Origin: a virus | Direction: 5' to 3' (one strand) | Length of the DNA: 26,517 bases | Virus record (IMG/VR): IMGVR_UViG_3300010885_044885 | Location: 1 to 26,517 of that record | In this document: positions 6,906 to 14,252 of the stretch, one piece after another | Layout of the letters: each line of letters begins with the position of its first letter | How positions within the stretch are numbered: the first letter of the stretch is position 1 | The notes under the pieces: generated by a model | Databases searched by the model: none | What the model was told of the DNA's origin: nothing | Seen by the model: the letters and a program-made list of their open reading frames with translations, nothing else | Program-made: the position numbers and the translations under genes

Positions 6906-8090
6906 TTATTTAGTTTTTTTCAGTGCCCTAATACCACCTGCTCTGAGGTTAGATGCTGCAAACCCTTCTGAACTGCGGTCAACAAGCTTAGTTGGCATAT
7001 TATGAAGTATGGCAACGTGTCCTTCTGGTCCAGTCTGTTTACCATTAATCGAATGTGCAAATTCTCCTTCATTTGCAAGACCTTTAACCAGAGCATGTTT
7101 AGCGTCTTGCAGATGCTTATGTATCTGTAGTGTTGTTTGAAATGCCTTTTTATTGGATTGAATATCGGCAATTGCATTTCTAGATTTCTCAGAAACTTTA
7201 AGCCTGTTTTTTGATTTTTTATACTTAGCTTCAGTTGCAGCATATTTTCCTGCAACATGCTTTATAAACCCATTTACAGAAGGTTTAGTTCCTTCACGAA
7301 CTGTTGAGTTTATATAAGTTTTTAAGTGTTCTCTATGATTGTCGATGTGAGAGTAATCGTGTCCTGGATTTAGTTTTTCAGCCTTGGCTATTGAATCTTC
7401 AAACTGTTTTCTATGTTCAGGCTTATAGTCTTTAGGATCAAGTTTACTTTCAGTAGAGATGATATTTACATCTTTATGTTTTGAAAAATGTTCTGTTGAT
7501 GGACCAAATTTGGCTTTCATATTGTCTAGTGTATTGCCATGATACTCTGTATGCACGGCAACACCAATTTTGGAATGAGCTAGTTTATTTCCTAGCTCGG
7601 AACCCTTTTTTGCGGAATAGGTTACTGTATTTGGAGTTGTGTGATATGATCCACCAGATTCTTTCACACTATCTGCAGTATGCATAATATCACCTTGGTA
7701 TACCTTACCCTTTGGTGTTACTTTTGGCAGATGTTCCAATGCTGCGCTCAATTTTGATACTAAACCAGGGGCATGTCCATGGTTTTTTTCGATGTCTTTT
7801 TGAGTATAGTTGATCTTTGGGTTTTTATTGAAAACAGACTTGCTTCCAACAAAGAATTTATTGCTTTCTGGGTGTGTGCCGAATACAATGGAAGGTGCAC
7901 CATCATATTTTGTTGTTAGCTTTACGTCTGATTTTTTGCCTTGCAAGGCATTATGCACACCCTTTAGGGTTTTTACAGCATGCTCAAATCCAGCTGAACC
8001 TGCGTTTATTGGATGGTCTTCAGCATGCTCAAGATGTTTTAGTTTTTCTGTCTCGAACGACTCTAATAAGAAACTTTTAAATGATATCAT
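6906..8090 (-). CDS. RNA/DNA ligase-like nucleotidyltransferase (DUF6267-type, from memory)
   Basis: This 394-aa protein carries TKYDGAPSIVFG at residues 60-71. K61-Y-D-G matches motif I (KxDG) of covalent nucleotidyltransferases, where the Lys takes AMP or GMP. Further blocks fit later ligase motifs: VGSKSVFNK (81-89), VYQGDIMHT (130-138) and KIGVAVHTEYHG (174-185). The protein therefore has the signature of an ATP-dependent ligase or capping-enzyme fold, although activity and substrate are unproven. I recall the family as DUF6267 in T4-like phages. The N-terminus MISFKSFLLESFE resembles the capsid-targeting peptide of T4 internal proteins, with LLE as a possible protease site. A CTAAATA box lies about 30 bases upstream of the start. 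Its neighbour is the nucleotidyltransferase fusion, 23 bases downstream. Confidence 0.68.
   Translation of the reverse strand: MISFKSFLLESFETEKLKHLEHAEDHPINAGSAGFEHAVKTLKGVHNALQGKKSDVKLTTKYDGAPSIVFGTHPESNKFFVGSKSVFNKNPKINYTQKDIEKNHGHAPGLVSKLSAALEHLPKVTPKGKVYQGDIMHTADSVKESGGSYHTTPNTVTYSAKKGSELGNKLAHSKIGVAVHTEYHGNTLDNMKAKFGPSTEHFSKHKDVNIISTESKLDPKDYKPEHRKQFEDSIAKAEKLNPGHDYSHIDNHREHLKTYINSTVREGTKPSVNGFIKHVAGKYAATEAKYKKSKNRLKVSEKSRNAIADIQSNKKAFQTTLQIHKHLQDAKHALVKGLANEGEFAHSINGKQTGPEGHVAILHNMPTKLVDRSSEGFAASNLRAGGIRALKKTK
6907..6913 (-). promoter_or_regulatory. Putative T4-type late promoter (CTAAATA)
   Basis: The same CTAAATA core, again followed by TAAG as at 8120, lies about 25 bases before the start of the 530-aa fusion gene. 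Here too it includes the stop codon of the gene in front. Chance is possible in AT-rich DNA. Confidence 0.35.
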
Positions 8091-8119
8091 CTAATCCACT
8101 CTATGTGAAACGCTCCTTA

Positions 8120-8127
8120 TATTTAGC
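8120..8127 (-). promoter_or_regulatory. Putative T4-type late promoter (GCTAAATA)
   Basis: The minus strand reads GCTAAATA (6 of 8 with the T4 late consensus TATAAATA), about 30 bases before the start of the ligase-like gene. It overlaps the stop of the epimerase/reductase gene, exactly at the border between the sugar operon and the virion module. Confidence 0.4.
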
Positions 8128-8914
8128 TGTCTTGATACTTTACAAAATCTAGGCTCCATATAGCATTTTTTAGAGCTGTTCGAACATCAGACATTTGATG
8201 ATACGCTGGAATGGTGCAGGTTGATCTCCCAGACTTAGTTGCAGCTGCGAATTCTTCGTTATTATACCATTCTGGACTTATACCCATAAGTTGAGCCAAT
8301 TCAACCATATCAATTGATCCGCTATTAACTAGATTATATGGTCCCCATACACCTTCTTGTATTAAATTGCAAGCAACTTTTACAGCTTCATCTAGATCTG
8401 TTAGTGAGTTTAAACCACCATTCCACAGTTTACCAGTTTTCGCATAATTATAAACTTTCGTTAGATAGTTCTTTTTCTCATCAACTCCAGTAAATGGCAT
8501 ACGAATACGAAATACCAGAGTTTTATTTTTCAGATATATGTCACTCACACCCTTACTTATAGAATAGGTACTACCAACAAAATTTGGATCAGCATAAACA
8601 TCAGTTATTTCTCCAGAGTATATACAACCACTTGAAAAATGTGCAAATTTTGTTTCTACAGATTTACATGTCTTATAAAGTAATACTGGATATATGCTAT
8701 TTCCATAATATGTTTTTTCTTTGTTTAATTCGCAAGCATCCACGTTTGGAGATCCTGTTACACCAGCGCAATTAACAACCCAATCATATCTTTCTTCTAT
8801 AATTTTATAGAATGCGTCATTGTGATTAATAATTTCAGTTTGATGTCCGCGACTTAGCAATTCATTATAGACTTTATTGCCTGTCCATCCACGACCAACT
8901 ACTAATATTTTCAT
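8123..8914 (-). CDS. NDP-4-keto-6-deoxyhexose 3,5-epimerase/4-reductase (NRS/ER-like; RmlD fold)
   Basis: This extended SDR of 263 aa has a nucleotide-binding loop GRGWTG (residues 7-12), NCAGVTGSPNVDACE (48-62), FSSGCIYSGE (93-102) and the catalytic YSISK (117-121). The AGVTGxPNVD block, the GCIY Cys (C97) and RIRMP are the pattern I know from plant and giant-virus NRS/ER (UER1) enzymes, which both epimerise C3/C5 and reduce C4. Bacterial RmlD only reduces. With rfbA and rfbB directly upstream and no rmlC in the operon, this protein could complete (d)TDP-rhamnose synthesis alone. The ATG at 8914 overlaps the rfbA stop as ATGA, so longer starts upstream are unlikely. The final sugar and the bifunctionality are inferences. 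Confidence 0.78.
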   Translation of the reverse strand: MKILVVGRGWTGNKVYNELLSRGHQTEIINHNDAFYKIIEERYDWVVNCAGVTGSPNVDACELNKEKTYYGNSIYPVLLYKTCKSVETKFAHFSSGCIYSGEITDVYADPNFVGSTYSISKGVSDIYLKNKTLVFRIRMPFTGVDEKKNYLTKVYNYAKTGKLWNGGLNSLTDLDEAVKVACNLIQEGVWGPYNLVNSGSIDMVELAQLMGISPEWYNNEEFAAATKSGRSTCTIPAYHQMSDVRTALKNAIWSLDFVKYQDS

Positions 8915-9798
8915 GGTTTCAATGCCTTCAAATATTTTCCATATTCCGTTTTTCCGCAAAGTTCAGCAGTATATCTTAGGTTTTCTTCGTCAATCCAACT
9001 ATTATTGTATGCAACTTCATGAGGAGAACCAATCATGATACCCTGAATATTTTGTAGTGTTTGAATAAATTGTGCTGCTTCCATTAATGAATCAGCAGTT
9101 CCAGTATCAAACCATACCATACCTCTTAACATTTTTTGTACTGTTAGTCTCTTTTCTTCAAGGTACAGTTTATTTAAATCAGTTATCTCAAGTTCTTCTC
9201 TAGCAGAAGGGGACAATCCTCTGACTTTTGCAAATACATCTTTTGGATAGAAGTATAGACCTGTAACTGCTAGATTGCTTTTTGGATCTTTAGGTTTTTC
9301 TTCAATAGAAAGAGCATTACCATATTTGTCAATTTCAACAACCCCAAATCGTTCTGGATCGTTTACTTGCAAGGCGAATGTTACTGCAGAATGAACAACA
9401 TTAGCCCATTTTAACATAGAAGTTAAAGATGCTCCATAGAATATATTATCGCCAAGAATCAATGCTATTCTATCATAGTCACTAACACGATCAAATAGAT
9501 GATCGTATACAACGTTGAATGCGTCAGCAATTCCCTTTGGTGTTTCTTGAACAGCGAATTCAATGTTCACACCAAGGTATTTTTTAGCGTCCTTGAATAG
9601 TTCTTGAAACACTTGTTTTTCTTTTGGATTTGAAATTATAACAAACTCGTCTATTCCAGCAAGCATCAGCGTGCTCAGTGGGTAATAGATTAGCGGTTTA
9701 TCATAAACTGGCAAAAGCTGTTTAGTTGCAGCAAGTGTAGCTGGATATAGTCTAGACGATTTTCCAGCAGCTAATATAACACCAAGTGTTTTACTCAT
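8911..9798 (-). CDS. rfbA: Glucose-1-phosphate thymidylyltransferase
   Basis: This 295-aa protein, of normal family length (about 290), joins dTTP and glucose-1-phosphate to dTDP-glucose. The N-terminal signature reads AAGKSSRLYPATLAATKQLLPVYDKP in two overlapping blocks at residues 10-35. The usual GxGTR is replaced by GKSSR, but the Arg and the downstream Lys are kept. LILGDNIFYG (113-122), EEKPKDP, GLYFYP and WFDTGT follow in the expected order. The ATG at 9798 overlaps the rfbB stop as ATGA, and a GTG at 9810 is a weaker alternative. The product feeds RfbB, and then the epimerase/reductase encoded downstream. The identification is firm; use of other sugars cannot be excluded because of the altered signature. 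Confidence 0.9.
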   Translation of the reverse strand: MSKTLGVILAAGKSSRLYPATLAATKQLLPVYDKPLIYYPLSTLMLAGIDEFVIISNPKEKQVFQELFKDAKKYLGVNIEFAVQETPKGIADAFNVVYDHLFDRVSDYDRIALILGDNIFYGASLTSMLKWANVVHSAVTFALQVNDPERFGVVEIDKYGNALSIEEKPKDPKSNLAVTGLYFYPKDVFAKVRGLSPSAREELEITDLNKLYLEEKRLTVQKMLRGMVWFDTGTADSLMEAAQFIQTLQNIQGIMIGSPHEVAYNNSWIDEENLRYTAELCGKTEYGKYLKALKP

Positions 9799-10736
9799 TT
9801 CAAATACCACTCAATAGTTTTTTGTAATCCAGTATCCAAATCTACTGTTGGATACCAGCCAATATCAAGATAAACCTTGTCGAAGTTTATACTATATCTA
9901 TAGTCATGACCTTTACGATCTTCAACAAATTCAATTAAGGACTCAGGTTTATCCATATACTTCAATATCATTTTTGTAAGCGCAAGATTATCTATTTGAT
10001 TTCCGCCGCCGATATTATAACTGTGCCCTATTCTTCCGCGCTCTAAAATTTGCATGATCGCATCGCAGTGATCTTCAACATATAGCCAATCTCGAATATT
10101 TGATCCATTACCATAGATAGGTATTTTTTCATTCCTTAATGCATTTCTTATAATTGTTGGAATGAATTTCTCAGAATGCTGAAATGGACCATAGTTATTT
10201 GAACAATTGGTTATTATTGTCTTCAGTTTAAAAGTTCTAGCGTATGCTCTAACGAAATGATCTGATGCTGCTTTAGATGCAGAATAAGGTGAACTTGGGT
10301 CATATGGTGTTGTTTCTGTAAAGTCAGGATCGTTCTTTCCAAGAGAACCGAAAACTTCATCGGTAGAAATATGCACCAGTAGAATCTCAGGATTTTTATT
10401 TTTAATAGCATCAAGAATTGATGCTGTTCCATAAACATTTGTACCAATGAATGGTGCGCTGTTTTTTATGGAATTATCAACATGACTTTCAGCAGCAAAA
10501 TTGATAATAGCTCTTGGATTTTCAGTTTCAATAAGATATTCTAATTGTGGTCGATTGGTGATACATCCCTTCACAAACATATAGTTGGGATCACCTTCAT
10601 ACTCAGTAAGATTCTCTCTATTGCCAGCATAAGTAAGAAGATCATAGTTTATAACTTTTTCATCATTAATGCTTAGAAAGCGACGAATAAAGTTAGTTCC
10701 AATAAATCCACATCCACCAGTTACAAGTATAGTCAT
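9795..10736 (-). CDS. rfbB: dTDP-glucose 4,6-dehydratase
   Basis: This 313-aa extended SDR converts dTDP-glucose to dTDP-4-keto-6-deoxyglucose. The Rossmann loop GGCGFIG lies at residues 7-13, FAAESHVDNS at 80-89, the STDEVFG active-site block at 124-130 (T125, D126, E127, the family's catalytic trio) and YSASK at 151-155. GNGSNIRDWLYVEDH follows as expected. It is slightly shorter than typical RfbB (330-360 aa), mainly at the C-terminus, but all catalytic residues are present. It is the first gene of a three-gene operon with ATGA overlaps to rfbA and the epimerase/reductase. It follows the nuclease-like gene after 3 bases, so this operon is fused to the replication transcript. Confidence 0.92.
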   Translation of the reverse strand: MTILVTGGCGFIGTNFIRRFLSINDEKVINYDLLTYAGNRENLTEYEGDPNYMFVKGCITNRPQLEYLIETENPRAIINFAAESHVDNSIKNSAPFIGTNVYGTASILDAIKNKNPEILLVHISTDEVFGSLGKNDPDFTETTPYDPSSPYSASKAASDHFVRAYARTFKLKTIITNCSNNYGPFQHSEKFIPTIIRNALRNEKIPIYGNGSNIRDWLYVEDHCDAIMQILERGRIGHSYNIGGGNQIDNLALTKMILKYMDKPESLIEFVEDRKGHDYRYSINFDKVYLDIGWYPTVDLDTGLQKTIEWYLK

Positions 10737-10739
10737 AAA

Positions 10740-11441
10740 TTATTTTTTTGCCCTCGCAGAAATCGCAGTCAAATCATCAATATTTTCTAAGTCAACATCA
10801 GATTTATTCAACGATACTACCTGTAATGCTGTTGAAAATCTATAGTTGTATATAGGAATGCTACCACCGCGCTTTAATCTAATTCTTAATCTTAATTTAG
10901 GATTAAATTCTGGCACACCCAATTTAGCTGCATCTTTACCCATGTAGTATAAACCATACTTACCGATTTGAATATAGTATGTTTTTTTACTCACATAATA
11001 ATCTGCTACTGCACTTGGTTTTACATTAATGAATCTATCTTTAAAGTTAGCATAATCATATGCAACATCAGACTGCTTAAACTTATCTAATGGGACAGTA
11101 AATTTTCTTGGTGCACCACGATTACCCCACTCTTTATTTACAAGTTCTGGAGCTTTAATAGAAGTTAGGAATTCTCGCATCTGTTCAGCAGAATCTGTTT
11201 TAGCACCACCTAATATCCATTTATTTTTGTTTAGATCATAATCCAAAGAACCTTGACCAAAATCTACTTTCAGATCTAATTTGATTTCAACTTTATACTT
11301 TACACCCTTAATAATTATTTCGGCGTCAGGTGCATTAGAATCTGACGCAGCACCTCGAAATCCTTGATTTTGAATTTTATATTTTTTCAGCAATTTATTA
11401 ATCTTGCTCTCATATAAAAATCCTTTATTATCCGCAGCCAT
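10740..11441 (-). CDS. PD-(D/E)XK nuclease-like protein
   Basis: This 233-aa protein has a readable PD-(D/E)XK nuclease signature: P38-D39 in SNAPDAEIII and E52-I-K54 in YKVEIKLD, about 12 residues apart with beta strands on each side. A preceding helix (FLYESKINKLLKKY, residues 8-21) supplies the usual Glu. This layout suggests a metal-dependent DNA endonuclease or a repair/recombination nuclease. I do not recognise the specific family, and the C-terminal 110 residues carry no known motif beyond a basic strand region (RLRIRLKRGG). It lies 15 bases downstream of the gp41-type helicase and just before rfbB, so a role in phage DNA processing is plausible. Degradation of host DNA is an alternative. 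Confidence 0.6.
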   Translation of the reverse strand: MAADNKGFLYESKINKLLKKYKIQNQGFRGAASDSNAPDAEIIIKGVKYKVEIKLDLKVDFGQGSLDYDLNKNKWILGGAKTDSAEQMREFLTSIKAPELVNKEWGNRGAPRKFTVPLDKFKQSDVAYDYANFKDRFINVKPSAVADYYVSKKTYYIQIGKYGLYYMGKDAAKLGVPEFNPKLRLRIRLKRGGSIPIYNYRFSTALQVVSLNKSDVDLENIDDLTAISARAKK

Positions 11442-11455
11442 TTTAAACCTTCTTT

Positions 11456-12823
11456 TTATATTTTAAGATTCTTAAATTTATCTCTGTTATTAGAGTTTAC
11501 ATTTATCTGCCCAGAATCAACAATATCTTTCTGAGCATTCTGTTCTAGATCATATAGTTTCATCTTTGCACGATCAATACCGACCGTGAACCTTTTATTT
11601 AGCGTTGGATCATTATACCTATTCTTAAGCTGCTTTACCATAATCTGATTTAGCGACTCCAATTCTTCAGTGGAGATCAGCGCAAACATAAAGTCAGCTG
11701 TTGCTGGCAAACCAAATGACTCAGAAGTATCCTCAAGTCCAACATCTGAATTACTATACCCAGATCGAGTTGTCTGAGTAGCAGACATGATTGGAACCTT
11801 AAATTCAACTGCTAAACCACGCAATTCTTCAGCAATTGCCTTAATATAAGTGTAACTGTTTACATTAGCTCCTGCTTTAATTCTAGAAGAAGCGCAGATA
11901 TTCAGATAATCAATGAAGATAATATCAGGCTTAAAATTCTTTTTTAAATTGAGTTCGTTCAGCAATGCTCTAAAATGTGCAGGATTAGCAGCCGCTGTTG
12001 GATATTCTTTAATGATCAGTTTACCTTTAACACGCTCCTTGAGTTTAAGCATGCGCTTCTGATACATATCCTTTGGCATCTTCATCAGATCATCAATTGT
12101 AACATTTAATAAATTAGCATCGATTCTTTCAGCAATTCGTTCCTCAGCCATTTCAAGCGTAATATACAAAACATTATAGTTCTGCATAAGACTAGCTGCA
12201 GCAACATGACACATAAACAGTGACTTACCGACACCAGTTCCAGCCAAAGCAATATTCAACGTTTTTTGAGGAAGCCCACCTTTTGTAATTTTGTTAAAAT
12301 ACTCAAGATCAAATGGGATCCGTTTCTCCACCCGATGATAGAAATCATACCTGTCGTTGAACTTATCAATGTAATCATGACCAACATTGGGGTCAAAACT
12401 AACACCAAGAGCATCAGACAAAAGAGTAGGAATACTACCTTTACTCCTGTTCTGATCTTTTCCATCCAGAATTTGAATGCTGTCCATAATAGCATTATAA
12501 ATTGCCTTTTCTTGACAAAACTTTTCGGTCACGTCTGTAAGCCAAGCAATATCTTTACTTGGCTCGACGCTATTTATTTCATCAAGAATTTCGTTACAAG
12601 ATTTGAATTCGTATTCAGTTAAGTTATTCTTTTCACTCAGAACAAGTTTTAATGCACTTTCATTTGGTAGTGTATTATACTTTAAGACGTGGTCCTTTAT
12701 TGTTTCGAACAGCTTTCTTTCTGGGCTTTCTGTCAGATATTGGCTCTTCAAAAAAGGCAGCACTTTCCTCGCGAAGTTCTCGTTCCGCATCAAGTTCAGC
12801 AAGATTATTCGCTCTACCTTCAT
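11456..12823 (-). CDS. 41: Replicative DNA helicase, T4 gp41 / DnaB family
   Basis: This 455-aa protein is a hexameric 5'-3' helicase that unwinds the replication fork and partners with primase. The N-terminus (MKVERIILLNLM, then FLKSQYLTESPERKLFETIKDHV) lines up with the start of T4 gp41 as I remember it. Walker A is AGTGVGKS (194-201), followed by LYITLEMAEERIAERIDANLL (219-239), Walker B is IIFIDYLN (301-308), and further typical blocks are SYTYIKAIAEELRGLA and SESFGLPATADFMFALI. The order uvsX, small gene, helicase copies the T4 uvsX-40-41 order. Its first 149 bases overlap the end of the preceding gene in another frame. The similarity of the N-terminus to gp41 argues that the overlap is real and not a wrong start. 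Confidence 0.93.
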   Translation of the reverse strand: MKVERIILLNLMRNENFARKVLPFLKSQYLTESPERKLFETIKDHVLKYNTLPNESALKLVLSEKNNLTEYEFKSCNEILDEINSVEPSKDIAWLTDVTEKFCQEKAIYNAIMDSIQILDGKDQNRSKGSIPTLLSDALGVSFDPNVGHDYIDKFNDRYDFYHRVEKRIPFDLEYFNKITKGGLPQKTLNIALAGTGVGKSLFMCHVAAASLMQNYNVLYITLEMAEERIAERIDANLLNVTIDDLMKMPKDMYQKRMLKLKERVKGKLIIKEYPTAAANPAHFRALLNELNLKKNFKPDIIFIDYLNICASSRIKAGANVNSYTYIKAIAEELRGLAVEFKVPIMSATQTTRSGYSNSDVGLEDTSESFGLPATADFMFALISTEELESLNQIMVKQLKNRYNDPTLNKRFTVGIDRAKMKLYDLEQNAQKDIVDSGQINVNSNNRDKFKNLKI

Positions 12824-13154
12824 GTCCTACCCTTTCTATTGAATTTTGTAAAATGCATCTTACAATATTTGTTGTTAATCGCTCTAACTTTTTTGAGTTT
12901 ACTTCGATAAGATTTGGATTATAAACTACATTAGTCTCGAAGTCAAGTTGAGCATGACCATTGTCATCTGATATTACAAAATTAGTGAAATTAACTATTG
13001 TTCCTTTAAATTTCCCTTTCAGGAGTTCAACGCTCAGAATACCGTCTGGGCTATCAACTGTTCTAAACGTGACACCTTCTTTTATCTTTTTTGATGCAAT
13101 CCAAAATTCTAAAGTTGCTAGTTTATTTCTAAAATAATTTAGCATATTACTCAT
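12675..13154 (-). CDS. Small protein in the gp40 position (possible head-vertex chaperone)
   Basis: This 159-aa protein starts MSNMLNYFRNKL. A longer open frame exists, but the ATG at 13154 overlaps the uvsX stop by 8 bases, which is the natural start. The core is beta-rich (GTIVNFTNFVISDDNGHAQLDFETNVVYNP), then a helix (KKLERLTTNIVRCIL, about 85-100). The last 50 residues are highly charged (AELDAERELREES; KPRKKAVRNNKG). Position between uvsX and the helicase matches T4 gene 40, a head-vertex assembly chaperone, and the core pattern is compatible. Sequence-level proof is lacking, so this call is synteny-based. The charged tail is read from DNA that also encodes the helicase N-terminus. Confidence 0.55.
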   Translation of the reverse strand: MSNMLNYFRNKLATLEFWIASKKIKEGVTFRTVDSPDGILSVELLKGKFKGTIVNFTNFVISDDNGHAQLDFETNVVYNPNLIEVNSKKLERLTTNIVRCILQNSIERVGHEGRANNLAELDAERELREESAAFFEEPISDRKPRKKAVRNNKGPRLKV

Positions 13155-14193
13155 CCTCATCTTCATCAACATCAGAATTATTTGATGTTGTGAATTGATA
13201 ATTATCGCGCACCCATTGCTTGAATGAGTCGCTGCTGATGATTGGTTCCCAGAATTCAGCACTATCAGTATCTTTCAGACGCCACTTCTTTTCTTCAACT
13301 TCACCAGTTTCAACATCAACCTTTGAGTACCAGCCATTGCTTGGCTTAATAACATGACCTGATTCAAGTGCCATATCCAACAAGCCAGAATATTTACTGA
13401 TGCCACCATCAAATCGAACTGTTACAGGAATACGTGCTTTCTCACGAACATAGCGAGATTTCTCGACGTTGATAATAAAGCTATATCCAATAAGATCAGT
13501 CCCTTCCTTTTCTTGCTGGCGACCAAGAATAAAAATATTATCGGCTGAATAATAAGAACCAGTACCACCACCGACGATTGCCTTTGGGAACATACCAATT
13601 TCCATATAAGTATGATTCACCACTACCATCGGAATATCCTTGAGCGTCAGATGAGGAGTAACCATTCGGAACAGAGACTTGATTTGCTTAGCACGAGTCA
13701 TATCACCAACAGACTTCTGATCAAGAGCATCTTCAACTTCTTTCTTCGAAGCAAGATTTCCAATAGAATCAACCAGAATCATCACTCGATCGCCACGTTC
13801 AATTTCTTTCAGCTGATTCATGATATCAAACTTCAATTGCTCAACATCAGTGATTGGAGTATGGACAATGCGATTAGTATCTAAACCAAATGATGAGAAA
13901 TAACCTTGTGGTGTACCAAACTCTGAGTCATAGAAAAGAATGACAGCCTCAGGATACTTATCTTGATAAGCTTTAGCCATCAACAAACTAAATGCTGTTT
14001 TGAAATGCTTACTAGGACCAGCCCACATTGTAAGACCTGGAGTAAATCCGCCGTCAAGATCACCAGACAATGCCACATTTACAGCAGGTATAATAGTCTG
14101 AATCATATCCTTAGCAGCAAAGAATTTAGACTTTGCAAGAATAGATGATTCCTTAATAGTTGAATTCTTTTTCAGTTTATCTAACAAACTCAT
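13147..14193 (-). CDS. uvsX: UvsX RecA-like recombinase
   Basis: This 348-aa protein is the phage strand-exchange recombinase used in repair and recombination-dependent replication. Walker A is the T4-type GPSKHFKT (59-66, T4 has a close variant), followed by ILFYDSEFGTPQ, Walker B-like VMILVDSIGN (137-146) and a MVVVNHTYMEIG block. The C-terminus is acidic (SDVDEDEDE), as is common for RecA-type proteins that self-regulate. AGAGGT lies 5 bases before the ATG. A sigma70-like promoter and a palindrome lie just upstream (14206-14248), so this gene probably starts its own transcript driving the gp40-position gene, helicase, nuclease and rfb genes. Confidence 0.93.
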   Translation of the reverse strand: MSLLDKLKKNSTIKESSILAKSKFFAAKDMIQTIIPAVNVALSGDLDGGFTPGLTMWAGPSKHFKTAFSLLMAKAYQDKYPEAVILFYDSEFGTPQGYFSSFGLDTNRIVHTPITDVEQLKFDIMNQLKEIERGDRVMILVDSIGNLASKKEVEDALDQKSVGDMTRAKQIKSLFRMVTPHLTLKDIPMVVVNHTYMEIGMFPKAIVGGGTGSYYSADNIFILGRQQEKEGTDLIGYSFIINVEKSRYVREKARIPVTVRFDGGISKYSGLLDMALESGHVIKPSNGWYSKVDVETGEVEEKKWRLKDTDSAEFWEPIISSDSFKQWVRDNYQFTTSNNSDVDEDEDE

Positions 14194-14205
14194 AGCGCAC
14201 CTCTT

Positions 14206-14221
14206 ATGGTAATAATACCAT
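14206..14221. promoter_or_regulatory. Perfect palindrome (operator or hairpin) in the uvsX leader
   Basis: ATGGTA and TACCAT (6 bases each, loop ATAA) form a perfect inverted repeat that touches the -10 box of the putative uvsX promoter and ends 13 bases before the start codon. Its position fits an operator that blocks polymerase, or a hairpin in the mRNA leader close to the ribosome site. Confidence 0.45.
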
Positions 14222-14248
14222 TATACTCTTATTTGAATTAGAAGTAAA
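14220..14248 (-). promoter_or_regulatory. Putative sigma70-like promoter for uvsX
   Basis: On the minus strand, TTTACT (14243-14248) is followed after exactly 17 bases by a perfect TATAAT (14220-14225), in the 59-base gap between polymerase and uvsX. The match is good (4/6 and 6/6), but the genome is AT-rich, so chance cannot be ruled out. The position in one of the few real gaps supports it. Confidence 0.55.
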
Positions 14249-14252
14249 ATAA

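Noticed and set aside
10223-10447. 74-aa minus-strand frame inside rfbB
   Set aside because: It lies fully within a well-supported gene in another frame and is rich in Met/Leu/His/Gln, typical of a chance frame.
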